From NCBI GenBank assembly GCA_021802305.1, contig JAKAAD010000024.1:1-12060 (forward strand): a DNA stretch of 12,060 bases, read 5' to 3'. The translations under genes and the position numbers were made by a program. Below are positions 1 through 6,414 of this stretch, in pieces. How positions within the stretch are numbered: position 1 is the first letter of the stretch; each line of letters starts with the position of its first letter. Under the pieces are notes generated by a model. That model saw only the letters and a list, made by a program, of their open reading frames with translations, did not search any database and was not told where the DNA came from. The DNA is from a bacterium. Lineage in GTDB: Bacteria > Chlamydiota > Chlamydiia > Chlamydiales > Rhabdochlamydiaceae.

Positions 1-192
1 TTCCTCATTTTTTTTCTTCTTTACTTGTGCAGAAGGAACTTCCCAATCCATGGGTCTACCACGCGATTGTATTTCAAATCGACAGCGCGTTCCCTTGGGA
101 AGGCTTGCTGCAGTGGTATAGGAAAATTTCCAAGTCCCTGCTTGTTCTACGTAGCCAAAAGGAGGGTCAGAGATACATATGGATCGGCGCAT
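1..192 (-). CDS. N-terminal part of an unidentified protein, cut by the window edge
   Basis: An open frame of 64 codons starts at an ATG (190-192) and runs off the left edge of the window without a stop, so only the N-terminus is visible. An in-frame TAA lies six codons upstream, and no other start codon lies between, which fixes the start. The product begins MRRSICISDPPFGYV; residues 20-50 read like one or two beta strands (GTWKFSYTT, then TRCRFEIQSRGRPMDWEVP), followed by a lysine-rich stretch (KKKK) near residue 60. No signal peptide or membrane segment is visible. It lies 37 bases downstream of the CBS-domain gene on the same strand and is probably co-transcribed with it. I do not recognise the family with certainty; the beginning resembles a conserved chlamydial protein of unknown function. 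No Shine-Dalgarno site precedes the ATG. Confidence 0.6.
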   Translation of the reverse strand, partial: MRRSICISDPPFGYVEQAGTWKFSYTTAASLPKGTRCRFEIQSRGRPMDWEVPSAQVKKKKNEE

Positions 193-229
193 GACTCTAC
201 GAAGATTTTATCCGAGATATGATAGTTCG

Positions 230-1618
230 TCAATGAGGAATGATTTTGATTTTTTCAATCGTCCTTTCGTTTGAGCTTAGGACTTCCAGATCAAAATCGT
301 CGTGATGAATCCGCCAACCTTTGCTAGGAATGCTTCCTGCACGGTGAAATACGTATCCTCCGATCGTATCGTATTCGGGATTTAATGGAATTTTTACTCT
401 AAGCTCTTCTTGAATGTCTACAATGGCCATTTTGGCATCCACAATCCATCCTCCACTGGGAATAGGCGTGTAGAGCAACGGTTGCCCGACATCAAACTCA
501 TCTGCGATTTCTCCAACGAGTTCTTCTACAATATCTTCAATGGTAACGATTCCTTCGGTGCCGCCCCATTCATTCACAACAATGGCTAAATGGATTTGCT
601 TATTTCGAAATTCTTGTAATAGTTGGGCAATTTTTTTCGTTTCCGGTGCATACAAGATCGGTTTTGCGATTTTTTCAATAGAGAGCGTGCCTGGATCTTG
701 CGCATGACTTGGATGGACGTAGAGTTTGAGAAGGTCCTTGTAGTACAAAACGCCTACGATGTTATCTACGTTTTCGCGGTAGACAGGAATGCGGCTATAG
801 CCCTCTTCAATAAAATTGCGAGCAGCATCTTTTACCAACGTTCGCACATCAAGAGAAAAAAGTTGGATGCGGGGGACCATGACTTCGCGTACGATGCGCT
901 CTTTAAACGACAAAATAGAGAGGATGAATTGCTGTTCAGTTGCATCGAGGTAGGCTCCAACTTCAGATTGTTTCAACAATTCCAATACTTTTTCGCGAAG
1001 TTGAGCGGAAGGAAGATGGGGAATTTTACCTTGCTTTTTGGGCAAAAGGAATTGCATTAAGCGATAAAACGGCGCAGTGATCGGAAGATGGATTGCCAGA
1101 AGAAGCGATGCAATGGGACTCAGAAAAGAAAAACTGCCTTCAGCTTTTTCTCGTCCTAAGATGCTAAAGAGAATATCGATCAACAAGGATACAATTGTGA
1201 TCAGAAGTACTACGACAACAAGGAGGCCATTCTGAAAGATGACTTCGTGGTTCCTCGCACTTACTGCATGAGAAAAAGGGGAAATCTGAAGAAAGAAAAA
1301 GATAGCGCTGCAGATGTATCCAATGCGAAGTATGTGTTTCGTAAAACTTAAGGCGAAGAGAGTGCTTTCCCATAAGTTTCCTTGAATAAAGAAAGGGTAT
1401 AATTTTACAAAAAAAAAGCTTGGTTTTTTAATCCATTCTTCTCCTTGTAAACGTCCCAAGGAATGAAGGCTCACCGTCATCGCGGTGAGGATGCCAGAGG
1501 AAAGTACAAAGGCAAGGCTAAGAAAAAACGTGAGGGTGATCAAATGCCCCAGTAGATTTAACCAAGGATAGGGGTTTTGGGAAGACCCGTAACTTTTTTG
1601 TTCTCGCCAGTCTTCCAT
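230..1618 (-). CDS. CBS-domain membrane protein, CNNM/HlyC-CorC family
   Basis: 462 residues with the order typical of the CNNM/CorC (formerly HlyC/CorC) family: an N-terminal DUF21-like membrane part (hydrophobic spans about 21-46, 98-113, 130-155 and 165-185), a CBS pair (about 245-372) and a C-terminal CorC_HlyC domain (about 378-460). Family signatures are visible: VREVMVPR (243-250), YSRIPVY (274-280), GVLYYKDLL (289-297), NEWGGTEGIVTIEDIVEE (349-366) and GEIADEFD (369-376). Relatives are proposed to move or sense Mg2+ at the inner membrane, with the CBS pair binding nucleotide; the real substrate here is unknown. The ATG at 1616-1618 lies inside the small basic protein gene (61-base overlap). 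A TTG at 1541-1543 would avoid the overlap but would place the first membrane span at the very N-terminus. The ATG has only a weak ribosome site, so translational coupling is plausible. Confidence 0.88.
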   Translation of the reverse strand: MEDWREQKSYGSSQNPYPWLNLLGHLITLTFFLSLAFVLSSGILTAMTVSLHSLGRLQGEEWIKKPSFFFVKLYPFFIQGNLWESTLFALSFTKHILRIGYICSAIFFFLQISPFSHAVSARNHEVIFQNGLLVVVVLLITIVSLLIDILFSILGREKAEGSFSFLSPIASLLLAIHLPITAPFYRLMQFLLPKKQGKIPHLPSAQLREKVLELLKQSEVGAYLDATEQQFILSILSFKERIVREVMVPRIQLFSLDVRTLVKDAARNFIEEGYSRIPVYRENVDNIVGVLYYKDLLKLYVHPSHAQDPGTLSIEKIAKPILYAPETKKIAQLLQEFRNKQIHLAIVVNEWGGTEGIVTIEDIVEELVGEIADEFDVGQPLLYTPIPSGGWIVDAKMAIVDIQEELRVKIPLNPEYDTIGGYVFHRAGSIPSKGWRIHHDDFDLEVLSSNERTIEKIKIIPH

Positions 1619-1719
1619 TTACCGATGCTTTTTAATACATCGATGCGCTCATAACGCTTGAGAACATTGCGCTTTTTTGCTTTTTTACTTGCTTTTCCGT
1701 AGCTTCGGTGTCTTGTCAT
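1558..1719 (-). CDS. small basic protein of the Chlamydiae/Verrucomicrobia family
   Basis: 53 residues, very rich in Lys and Arg, beginning MTRHRSYGKASKKAKKRN and ending with GLPKTPILG. The core (NVLKRYERIDVLK, then W35 and a basic TGLPKT tail) matches my memory of a small basic protein family found in Chlamydiae and Verrucomicrobia whose function is not established; a ribosome- or RNA-associated role would fit the charge but is inference. The frame is open further upstream (to 1776), but residues added there would lie inside the neighbouring 57-residue gene and do not look like the family; the ATG at 1717-1719 gives the family N-terminus. An AAAAGG lies about 11 bases upstream, inside the end of the preceding gene. 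The gene starts 4 bases after that gene ends, and its last 61 bases overlap the start of the CBS-domain gene. Confidence 0.8.
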   Translation of the reverse strand: MTRHRSYGKASKKAKKRNVLKRYERIDVLKSIGKWKTGENKKVTGLPKTPILG

Positions 1720-1723
1720 AATT

Positions 1724-1897
1724 TTATTTACCTTTTGGAATAAACATTTCTTGTTTAAGATCGCCTTCAACAGCATTCACTACTTGCTTATAACCTTGAG
1801 GCAATTGATCTTTTTTGGGACCAGTTTTTAGCGCTGGAGGCTGCGGTCGACGGGGGCTTTGCAACCGTCTTCTCGCTTGTTTACTCAATCGAATCAT
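1724..1897 (-). CDS. 57-residue basic protein of unknown function
   Basis: A short frame of 57 codons runs from an ATG at 1895-1897 to a TAA at 1724-1726. It is preceded by AGGTAGGA ending 3 bases before the ATG, one of the best Shine-Dalgarno matches in the window. The first half is rich in Arg, Pro and Gln (MIRLSKQARRRLQSPRRPQ), followed by a Lys-rich segment, and the end (residues 34-57: QGYKQVVNAVEGDLK..MFIPKGK) looks like a short folded or helical part. No membrane segment is visible. It ends 4 bases before the chlamydial small basic protein gene, so the two are almost certainly co-translated. I do not recognise the family. That it is a real gene rests on the ribosome site, the tight spacing and the ordered amino-acid composition; a short chance frame cannot be excluded. 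Confidence 0.68.
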   Translation of the reverse strand: MIRLSKQARRRLQSPRRPQPPALKTGPKKDQLPQGYKQVVNAVEGDLKQEMFIPKGK

Positions 1898-1918
1898 ATA
1901 TCCTACCTGTCACGAATA

Positions 1919-1947
1919 ACAATAATGTAATCGAGAAATAATACCAA
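1919..1947 (-). promoter_or_regulatory. weak sigma-70-type promoter candidate for the small-basic-protein cluster
   Basis: In the 102-base gap between the DUF502 pair and the 57-residue gene, the minus strand carries TTGGTA (1942-1947) and TATTGT (1919-1924), 17 bases apart. The match is only partial in both boxes, and the region is AT-rich, so chance matches are likely. The position, about 22 bases before the start codon, is suitable for a cluster that begins here. Confidence 0.25.
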
Positions 1948-1978
1948 GATATGTTGCAATGATTCGGCTAGTATTTAG

Positions 1979-2007
1979 AAAAAAGTTTCGTCGTATAAAC
2001 TATTTTT
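1979..2007 (-). terminator. weak hairpin-plus-T-run terminator candidate after the DUF502 genes
   Basis: Reading the minus strand across the TAG stop of the second DUF502 gene, AAAA-T-AGTTT pairs with AAACT-T-TTTT around an 8-base loop (ATACGACG), one T-T mismatch interrupting the stem, and the right arm is itself a run of six T. The stem is almost all A-T and therefore weak. It is placed where a terminator for the nine-gene operon would be expected, and being nearly symmetrical could work on either strand. Confidence 0.3.
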
Positions 2008-2623
2008 GAATGGTAGGGTCTAAGCTTCCGCCTCTAAGCAAGAATGTACAGCCATCTTCAATAGTGAGGCCGGTAGGATATGTATTCTTTGAAGGGTAGA
2101 GAAGTAAAAATCCTGCGACAGAATAGGGAGCAGTTGGGACAAAGACAACGACTTCGGTTTTTTGCACGTACTTGTGAAAATAGGAAGGAGTGTCGCCAAC
2201 AAGAAACCCTAAGGCAAAGGCATCAGAGTGAGGGTAAGGGACGAGGATGGTTTGCTTGAAGAGAGTATTCTTTGGATCGAACATTGTGGTTGTAACTTCT
2301 TTGCTTAAGCGATAGATCCAGCCAATGAACGGAATTCGCGCGAACATCAAATCGGAAATCCATCCCATGAATTTGCGACCCGTGAACCCTAAAAGAAGAG
2401 CAGCGCAAAGGAACAACATCAACGAAAGGAGACGCGCAATACCGTGTGCAAGTGTTTGATGCATTTGAAGAGAGACATGGAAATGGGTTTCTAATGCATT
2501 AAGCACTACATCTGCTAATCCTAGAAGTGGACTTGTGAAGAGGCGAAATACTTTTAAAAGGAGCCAGACCGTAATTCCAAGTGGAAGAAAAAGGATAAGA
2601 CCCGTAATAAAAGCTCGCTTCAC
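2000..2623 (-). CDS. DUF502 family membrane protein, second (divergent) copy
   Basis: 207 residues from a GTG start at 2621-2623. Three things support this start over an ATG 45 bases upstream: the GTG forms a GTGA overlap with the stop of the preceding gene, the N-terminus then aligns residue for residue with its neighbour paralogue (VKRAFITGLILFLP against MKKYFITGLVILLP), and the lengths become 207 and 208. Hydrophobic segments at about 5-28 and 62-82 give two membrane spans. The family core is kept (ARIPFIGWIYRLSKEV at 95-110, LVPYP at 127-131), but the C-terminal signature is altered: VPTAPYSVAGFL in place of VPTTPNPTTGFL, and no EEAIKY-like segment. DUF502 proteins are inner-membrane proteins of unknown function, distantly related to plant COV proteins. 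Last gene of the operon. Confidence 0.85.
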   Translation of the reverse strand: MKRAFITGLILFLPLGITVWLLLKVFRLFTSPLLGLADVVLNALETHFHVSLQMHQTLAHGIARLLSLMLFLCAALLLGFTGRKFMGWISDLMFARIPFIGWIYRLSKEVTTTMFDPKNTLFKQTILVPYPHSDAFALGFLVGDTPSYFHKYVQKTEVVVFVPTAPYSVAGFLLLYPSKNTYPTGLTIEDGCTFLLRGGSLDPTIQK

Positions 2624-3246
2624 AAAATCTTTGGGGGGTTCTGTGTACCTGGTATGATGACACCGCAAGAAACAACATACTTAATAGCTTCTTCTGGTCT
2701 CATGTCAATGAGGATAATTTCTTCTTTTTTAAACATCATGAGAAATCCAGTAGTTGGATTGGGCGTCGTCGGGACAAGCACAGTGATTAATTGCGAATTT
2801 GTTGCATTATTGCAAATTTGTGGTGCATCTTGGGAAACCAATCCAATGACATAACTTTCTTTGCTCGGAAATGGCACCATCGCGACTTGTTTGAATGCAT
2901 TTTTATCCTTAGCAAAGATTGTATTGATGATGTCTTTGGAAGTTTTGTATACCGTGTTGACGATCGGAATGCGGCGAAGAATGCGATCGCCTAATTTGAA
3001 GAGCGCATGAATAAAAAACCAACGTGCAATCGCTCCTAGCAGCGTAATGAAAAAGAAGAGGAGAATCAAAATGATGATTTCGCTAAAGAATGTGATGAGC
3101 GTGGGCGGGAGTCGATATTTGGCAAGAGCAGAGGAGACGAGACCAACGAAAGGGTGCGTTAAAAAATCGATGACAAAGACTAAGATGGCAACGGTAATTG
3201 CAATCGGGAGGAGGATCACTAATCCTGTAATGAAATATTTTTTCAT
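2620..3246 (-). CDS. DUF502 family membrane protein, first (canonical) copy
   Basis: 208 residues starting at the ATG at 3244-3246, which overlaps the stop of the DNA glycosylase gene as ATGA. The frame stays open 60 bases further up, but those residues lie inside the glycosylase gene and the family begins with a short basic stretch before the first membrane span, as here (MKKYFITGL). Two long hydrophobic segments (about 5-28 and 52-72) are followed by a soluble domain with the DUF502 signatures IPIVNTVYKTSKDI (93-106), VPTTPNPTTGFL (158-169) and MRPEEAIKYVVSCGVIIP (182-199). The biochemical function is unknown; the protein should sit in the inner membrane with the C-terminal domain in the cytoplasm. 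A second, diverged copy follows directly with a 4-base overlap. Confidence 0.9.
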   Translation of the reverse strand: MKKYFITGLVILLPIAITVAILVFVIDFLTHPFVGLVSSALAKYRLPPTLITFFSEIIILILLFFFITLLGAIARWFFIHALFKLGDRILRRIPIVNTVYKTSKDIINTIFAKDKNAFKQVAMVPFPSKESYVIGLVSQDAPQICNNATNSQLITVLVPTTPNPTTGFLMMFKKEEIILIDMRPEEAIKYVVSCGVIIPGTQNPPKIL

Positions 3247-3857
3247 AAGCTTGTAAAAATGGATGATAACCTTGGATGCACTCCACTTGCAAGCCAAAAC
3301 CGCCAAGGGAGTGCAGCATCTGCGCCTGCATAGTCAATACCGATACGAGGTCCTGAGCAAATCTCCTCCTCAACAAAGGAGATTTTGGCATCTTCAATCC
3401 ACAGTTGGCTGCCTCTGAGATCAACGCCATGATGTGCTTTGGTAATGCCCATTGCTACGGAAAGTGTGCCGGGGCCTGCGCTTAAGAGTGCGATATTGTC
3501 TGTTTTGCGCCTCTTTTGCATCAAGGGAATTCCAATAAGGGGATGCAACGCGCGAATGAGTACTGCATGTGGTATTTCGATTTGATTTGTCACGACGTTC
3601 ATCAAGTAGTGCAAGCCATAACACAAATAAATATATGCAACGCCTCCTTCACGGAAAAGAACTTCTGTGCGTTTGGTGCGACGATTTTTGTATGCATGGG
3701 ATGCACGATCTTGTGCTCCCGCATAGCCTTCTGTTTCGATGATGACGCCCCCAGTGATGCATCCATTGTCATCTTGCGTGTAAAGGACTTTGCCGAGTAA
3801 CCCTTTGGCAACTGCTACTACATCGCATTGGGTGTAAAAAGTGCGAGGAAGTTTCAT
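3243..3857 (-). CDS. 3-methyladenine DNA glycosylase (AAG/MPG family)
   Basis: 204 residues, the usual size of bacterial members of the alkyladenine glycosylase family, which excise alkylated and deaminated purines in base excision repair. The family blocks are all present: GGVIIETEGY (36-45), SHAYKNRR (53-60), VAYIYLCYGLHYLMNVV (73-89), AVLIRALHP (98-106), GPGTLSVAMGI (128-138) and SGPRIGI (168-174). By comparison with human AAG, Glu43 should be the general base that activates water (human Glu125), Tyr45 and His54 line the flipped-base pocket (Tyr127, His136), and Arg102 matches Arg182. The gene begins with an ATGA overlap with the RNase R stop and ends with an ATGA overlap with the first DUF502 gene, so it is translated as part of the operon. 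No ribosome site precedes the ATG, as expected for a coupled start. Confidence 0.95.
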   Translation of the reverse strand: MKLPRTFYTQCDVVAVAKGLLGKVLYTQDDNGCITGGVIIETEGYAGAQDRASHAYKNRRTKRTEVLFREGGVAYIYLCYGLHYLMNVVTNQIEIPHAVLIRALHPLIGIPLMQKRRKTDNIALLSAGPGTLSVAMGITKAHHGVDLRGSQLWIEDAKISFVEEEICSGPRIGIDYAGADAALPWRFWLASGVHPRLSSIFTSL

Positions 3858-5800
3858 CGAGCGTTTTTCTTTGATTTTCTAGGCTGTTCAGAGATCAACA
3901 TGTAACGAGCTTCTTGATCAATGAGGTCAATACTGCAAATGCGCACGTGAATGGTTTGTCCCAGAATGTACTTCATACCAGTGCGTTCTCCGACCAGTTG
4001 CTGTGTTTGGGGATTGTGCAGGAAATAATCATTTTCAAGTTCAGAAATATGCAAAAATCCATCGATGAAAAGATCAACGAGCTCAAAGAAGATCCCAAAA
4101 TGCTTAATGCGTACAATTTTTGCCGGGTAGACTCGCTGTGGGTTTTCGTCGAGAAAGACTTTGAGAAGGCGAAGTTTTTTTAGTGTTTTAACGCTTGTTT
4201 CTGCACGAAAACTAATGCGTTCTTGTTCTGAGCAGTGCGTAGCAAGGGCTTCAGGATTAAGGTCTGGATCTTCTTCGTCGAAAAGTAAGCGCTCGGTGAT
4301 CAAATCACTGTAGCGGCGAATAGGGCTCGTAAAGTGGCAGTAATATTCCAATGCAAGGCCATAATGGCCTGCATTTTCAGGAGAATACTGTGCAATCTTC
4401 ATACTGCGAATAAAGGCAATCGAAAGTTGATGGGAATGGGAGGTCTTCTTTGCTTCTTCGAAAATGCGTTTCAATTCATGTGGTTTAGGCTTTTTGGAGA
4501 GCTTAAATCCTAAGGAGCGTGCATAGTTGGCAAATTCGATCATGTTATCTTCCATTGGCTCTTCGTGCACGCGATAAAGGACGGGTTTTCCTCGATTTGC
4601 AAGTTCAATAGCGACGACTTCGTTTGCTTTTAGCATGAACTCTTCTACCAATTGATGCGTAATGTCGTACTCAATTTGTTTCACGCCATAGGGCTGTCCG
4701 CGTTCATCTTGCAAAATGACGATTTCTGGCAATGTGAAATCAAAGCTTCCTCTTTCTTCGCGTTTCTTCTTGAGAAGTGTGCAAAGCTCAACCATGAGCC
4801 TGAGCCTTGCTTCATGAGGGCTTTTAAGCTTTTTGTCCAAGACAGCTTTTGCCTCTTCGTAGGTAAAGCGCTTTCTGCTGCAAATTCGGCTTCGGGTGAT
4901 GCGGCTATTAATCACGTCACCTTTGGCATTAAACGTCATAAGAGCTGAACAAGTGAGACGGGGAACATCGGGGATTAAGCTGCAGAGATTATTGGAAAGC
5001 TCTTCTGGAAGCATTGGAATGCATTTCCCAGGAAAATAGGTAGAATTACCACGCGCTTTTGCTTCGATATCGAGAGCTGACCCGTTTTTGACGTAGGCCG
5101 CGACATCCGCTATGTGCACACCTAAATGATAATGGCCATTTTTGTCCTTCGAGATGGAGAGCGCGTCGTCGAAATCTCTTGCAGTTTCCGGATCAATGGT
5201 CACGCATTCGAGGTTCATCAAATCCTCGCGTTCTTTTCCTCCTTTATAGCCAGGCTTTTTTTCCCATGCTCGTGCCTCTTCAAGAGCCGTATTCGGAAAT
5301 CCTGAGCGAAGATCGAATTCTTCGACTGCAGCATCGATGTCGATGGAGGGATCATTGATGTTTCCAATGACGTGTTGTAATTCAGAAGTAGTGGCATTTT
5401 GTTCATCGCCCCATTCAATTACTTTTGCGATAATGCGATCACCCACTCTTACAGTCATTCCATTGGGAATGCGAACGGTGAGGTATTTTGTTGTGCCTAA
5501 GATAGGAGCATGGGCAATTGCTTCGCGATGGCGCGTAAGAGAGCGCACTGTCCCAGCTATGTGCTTGCGTGCACGCGATAGAATCGCAATAATTTTCCCC
5601 TCCGGGCCTTTCTCCCATGTTCCTGGATCAAGGAGTAGGACTTCAACGCGATCGCCGTCCACGGCATTGTCTGCAAGATGTCGAGGGATAAAGATATCTT
5701 GTGTATAGGGGCTTAAGGTGTCGGGGACGACAAATCCAAATCCTCTGGGATGCATTCGGATCGTACCTGAGACGATTTCACGGGCGGTCTTTTTATCCAT
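3854..5800 (-). CDS. rnr: ribonuclease R (RNase II/RNB family 3'-5' exoribonuclease)
   Basis: 648 residues. Order: cold-shock-like OB domain 1 (about 9-58, GTIRMHPRGFGFV), OB domain 2 (about 80-146), RNB catalytic domain (about 195-525) and S1 domain (about 558-638). The four metal-binding aspartates of the family appear in TIDPETARDFDDALS (D203, D209, D211, D212). Other RNB signatures are GVHIADVAAYV, YFPGKCIPMLPEELSNNLCS, YRVHEEP and HFTSPIRRYSDL. The enzyme degrades structured RNA from the 3' end in the cytoplasm. It is shorter than E. coli RNase R (about 810) because the N-terminal helix-turn-helix domain is absent and because the basic C-terminal tail is only a few residues (PRKSKKNAR). 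The ATG at 5798-5800 lies 8 bases after the HAD gene; no Shine-Dalgarno site is present, although a TATAAT lies 7 bases upstream of it. Confidence 0.95.
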   Translation of the reverse strand: MDKKTAREIVSGTIRMHPRGFGFVVPDTLSPYTQDIFIPRHLADNAVDGDRVEVLLLDPGTWEKGPEGKIIAILSRARKHIAGTVRSLTRHREAIAHAPILGTTKYLTVRIPNGMTVRVGDRIIAKVIEWGDEQNATTSELQHVIGNINDPSIDIDAAVEEFDLRSGFPNTALEEARAWEKKPGYKGGKEREDLMNLECVTIDPETARDFDDALSISKDKNGHYHLGVHIADVAAYVKNGSALDIEAKARGNSTYFPGKCIPMLPEELSNNLCSLIPDVPRLTCSALMTFNAKGDVINSRITRSRICSRKRFTYEEAKAVLDKKLKSPHEARLRLMVELCTLLKKKREERGSFDFTLPEIVILQDERGQPYGVKQIEYDITHQLVEEFMLKANEVVAIELANRGKPVLYRVHEEPMEDNMIEFANYARSLGFKLSKKPKPHELKRIFEEAKKTSHSHQLSIAFIRSMKIAQYSPENAGHYGLALEYYCHFTSPIRRYSDLITERLLFDEEDPDLNPEALATHCSEQERISFRAETSVKTLKKLRLLKVFLDENPQRVYPAKIVRIKHFGIFFELVDLFIDGFLHISELENDYFLHNPQTQQLVGERTGMKYILGQTIHVRICSIDLIDQEARYMLISEQPRKSKKNAR

Positions 5801-5808
5801 GATAAAAA

Positions 5809-6414
5809 TTATAGCAAATTTCGCGTTCGAAGTTGTGTTTTTAATGCGTCTACAGAAGTAAATAGCTCAGCATCAATGTGGAGATCCTTGGCAGCTGCCA
5901 CATATTCTGGGATATCATCTGTATAAAAACAATGATTTCTTTGACAGTTTGCTACGCGTAGTGCTTCTTCAAAGATATGCGCATCAGGCTTTCGTGCACC
6001 AACTTTATAAGAAAGAATATAGCCATCAAAGAGATGCAAAAAAGGAAATTGTTGATAGGCATAGGAAAAGTGCGCTTCACAGGTATTTGATAGCAAAAAG
6101 AGTCGTACACCATTTTCTTTGAGTAGGGGAAGGAGTGAGATCACAGGTTCATTGGGAATAAAGATATCTGCAACTGCGTGTAAAAGACCTTGGTATCCAA
6201 GAGGCTTGCCAGCTAACGAACAAAAGTGCGCATGAAGGTCTTTCGTGGCAATGTCGCCTTTTTCATAGGGTTCAAAAAGTTTACTTATCTCTTTGCGAAT
6301 AATAGGTAGGCTCAGCCCACTAAACTGCGCGATTTGTTTTCTCATTTTGCCTAAGTCAAAAAAGAGCAACACATTTCCCAGGTCAAAAAAGATGGTTTTA
6401 GCTGCGTCGCTCAT
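5809..6414 (-). CDS. HAD-superfamily hydrolase, HAD-IA / YihX-like
   Basis: 201 residues. The four HAD motifs are visible: motif I FFDLGNVL (9-16, nucleophile D11) in the DLGN form typical of YihX-like sugar-phosphate phosphatases, motif II LLSNT (107-111, S109), motif III GARKPD (139-144, K142) and motif IV CFYTDDIPEYVAAA (162-175, D166 and D167). The segment between motifs I and II (about 20-90) is helical and forms the cap. The likely role is dephosphorylation of a small phosphorylated metabolite in the cytoplasm; the substrate cannot be read from the sequence. The ATG at 6412-6414 lies 17 bases inside the end of folD. Eight bases separate the stop from the RNase R start. Confidence 0.88.
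   Translation of the reverse strand: MSDAAKTIFFDLGNVLLFFDLGKMRKQIAQFSGLSLPIIRKEISKLFEPYEKGDIATKDLHAHFCSLAGKPLGYQGLLHAVADIFIPNEPVISLLPLLKENGVRLFLLSNTCEAHFSYAYQQFPFLHLFDGYILSYKVGARKPDAHIFEEALRVANCQRNHCFYTDDIPEYVAAAKDLHIDAELFTSVDALKTQLRTRNLL

Noticed and set aside
623..1060. 145-codon plus-strand frame opposite the CBS-domain gene
   Set aside because: Lies wholly within the conserved CBS region on the other strand, shows no family pattern, and is explained as an antisense shadow.
3083..3430. 115-codon frame spanning the glycosylase/DUF502 junction
   Set aside because: Both genes there are firmly identified with an ATGA junction; this frame has no family resemblance.
5805..5813. TATAAT before RNase R as an internal operon promoter
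   Set aside because: No acceptable -35 box at 16-18 bases, and the distance to the ATG would leave almost no leader; kept only as part of the leaderless-start observation.
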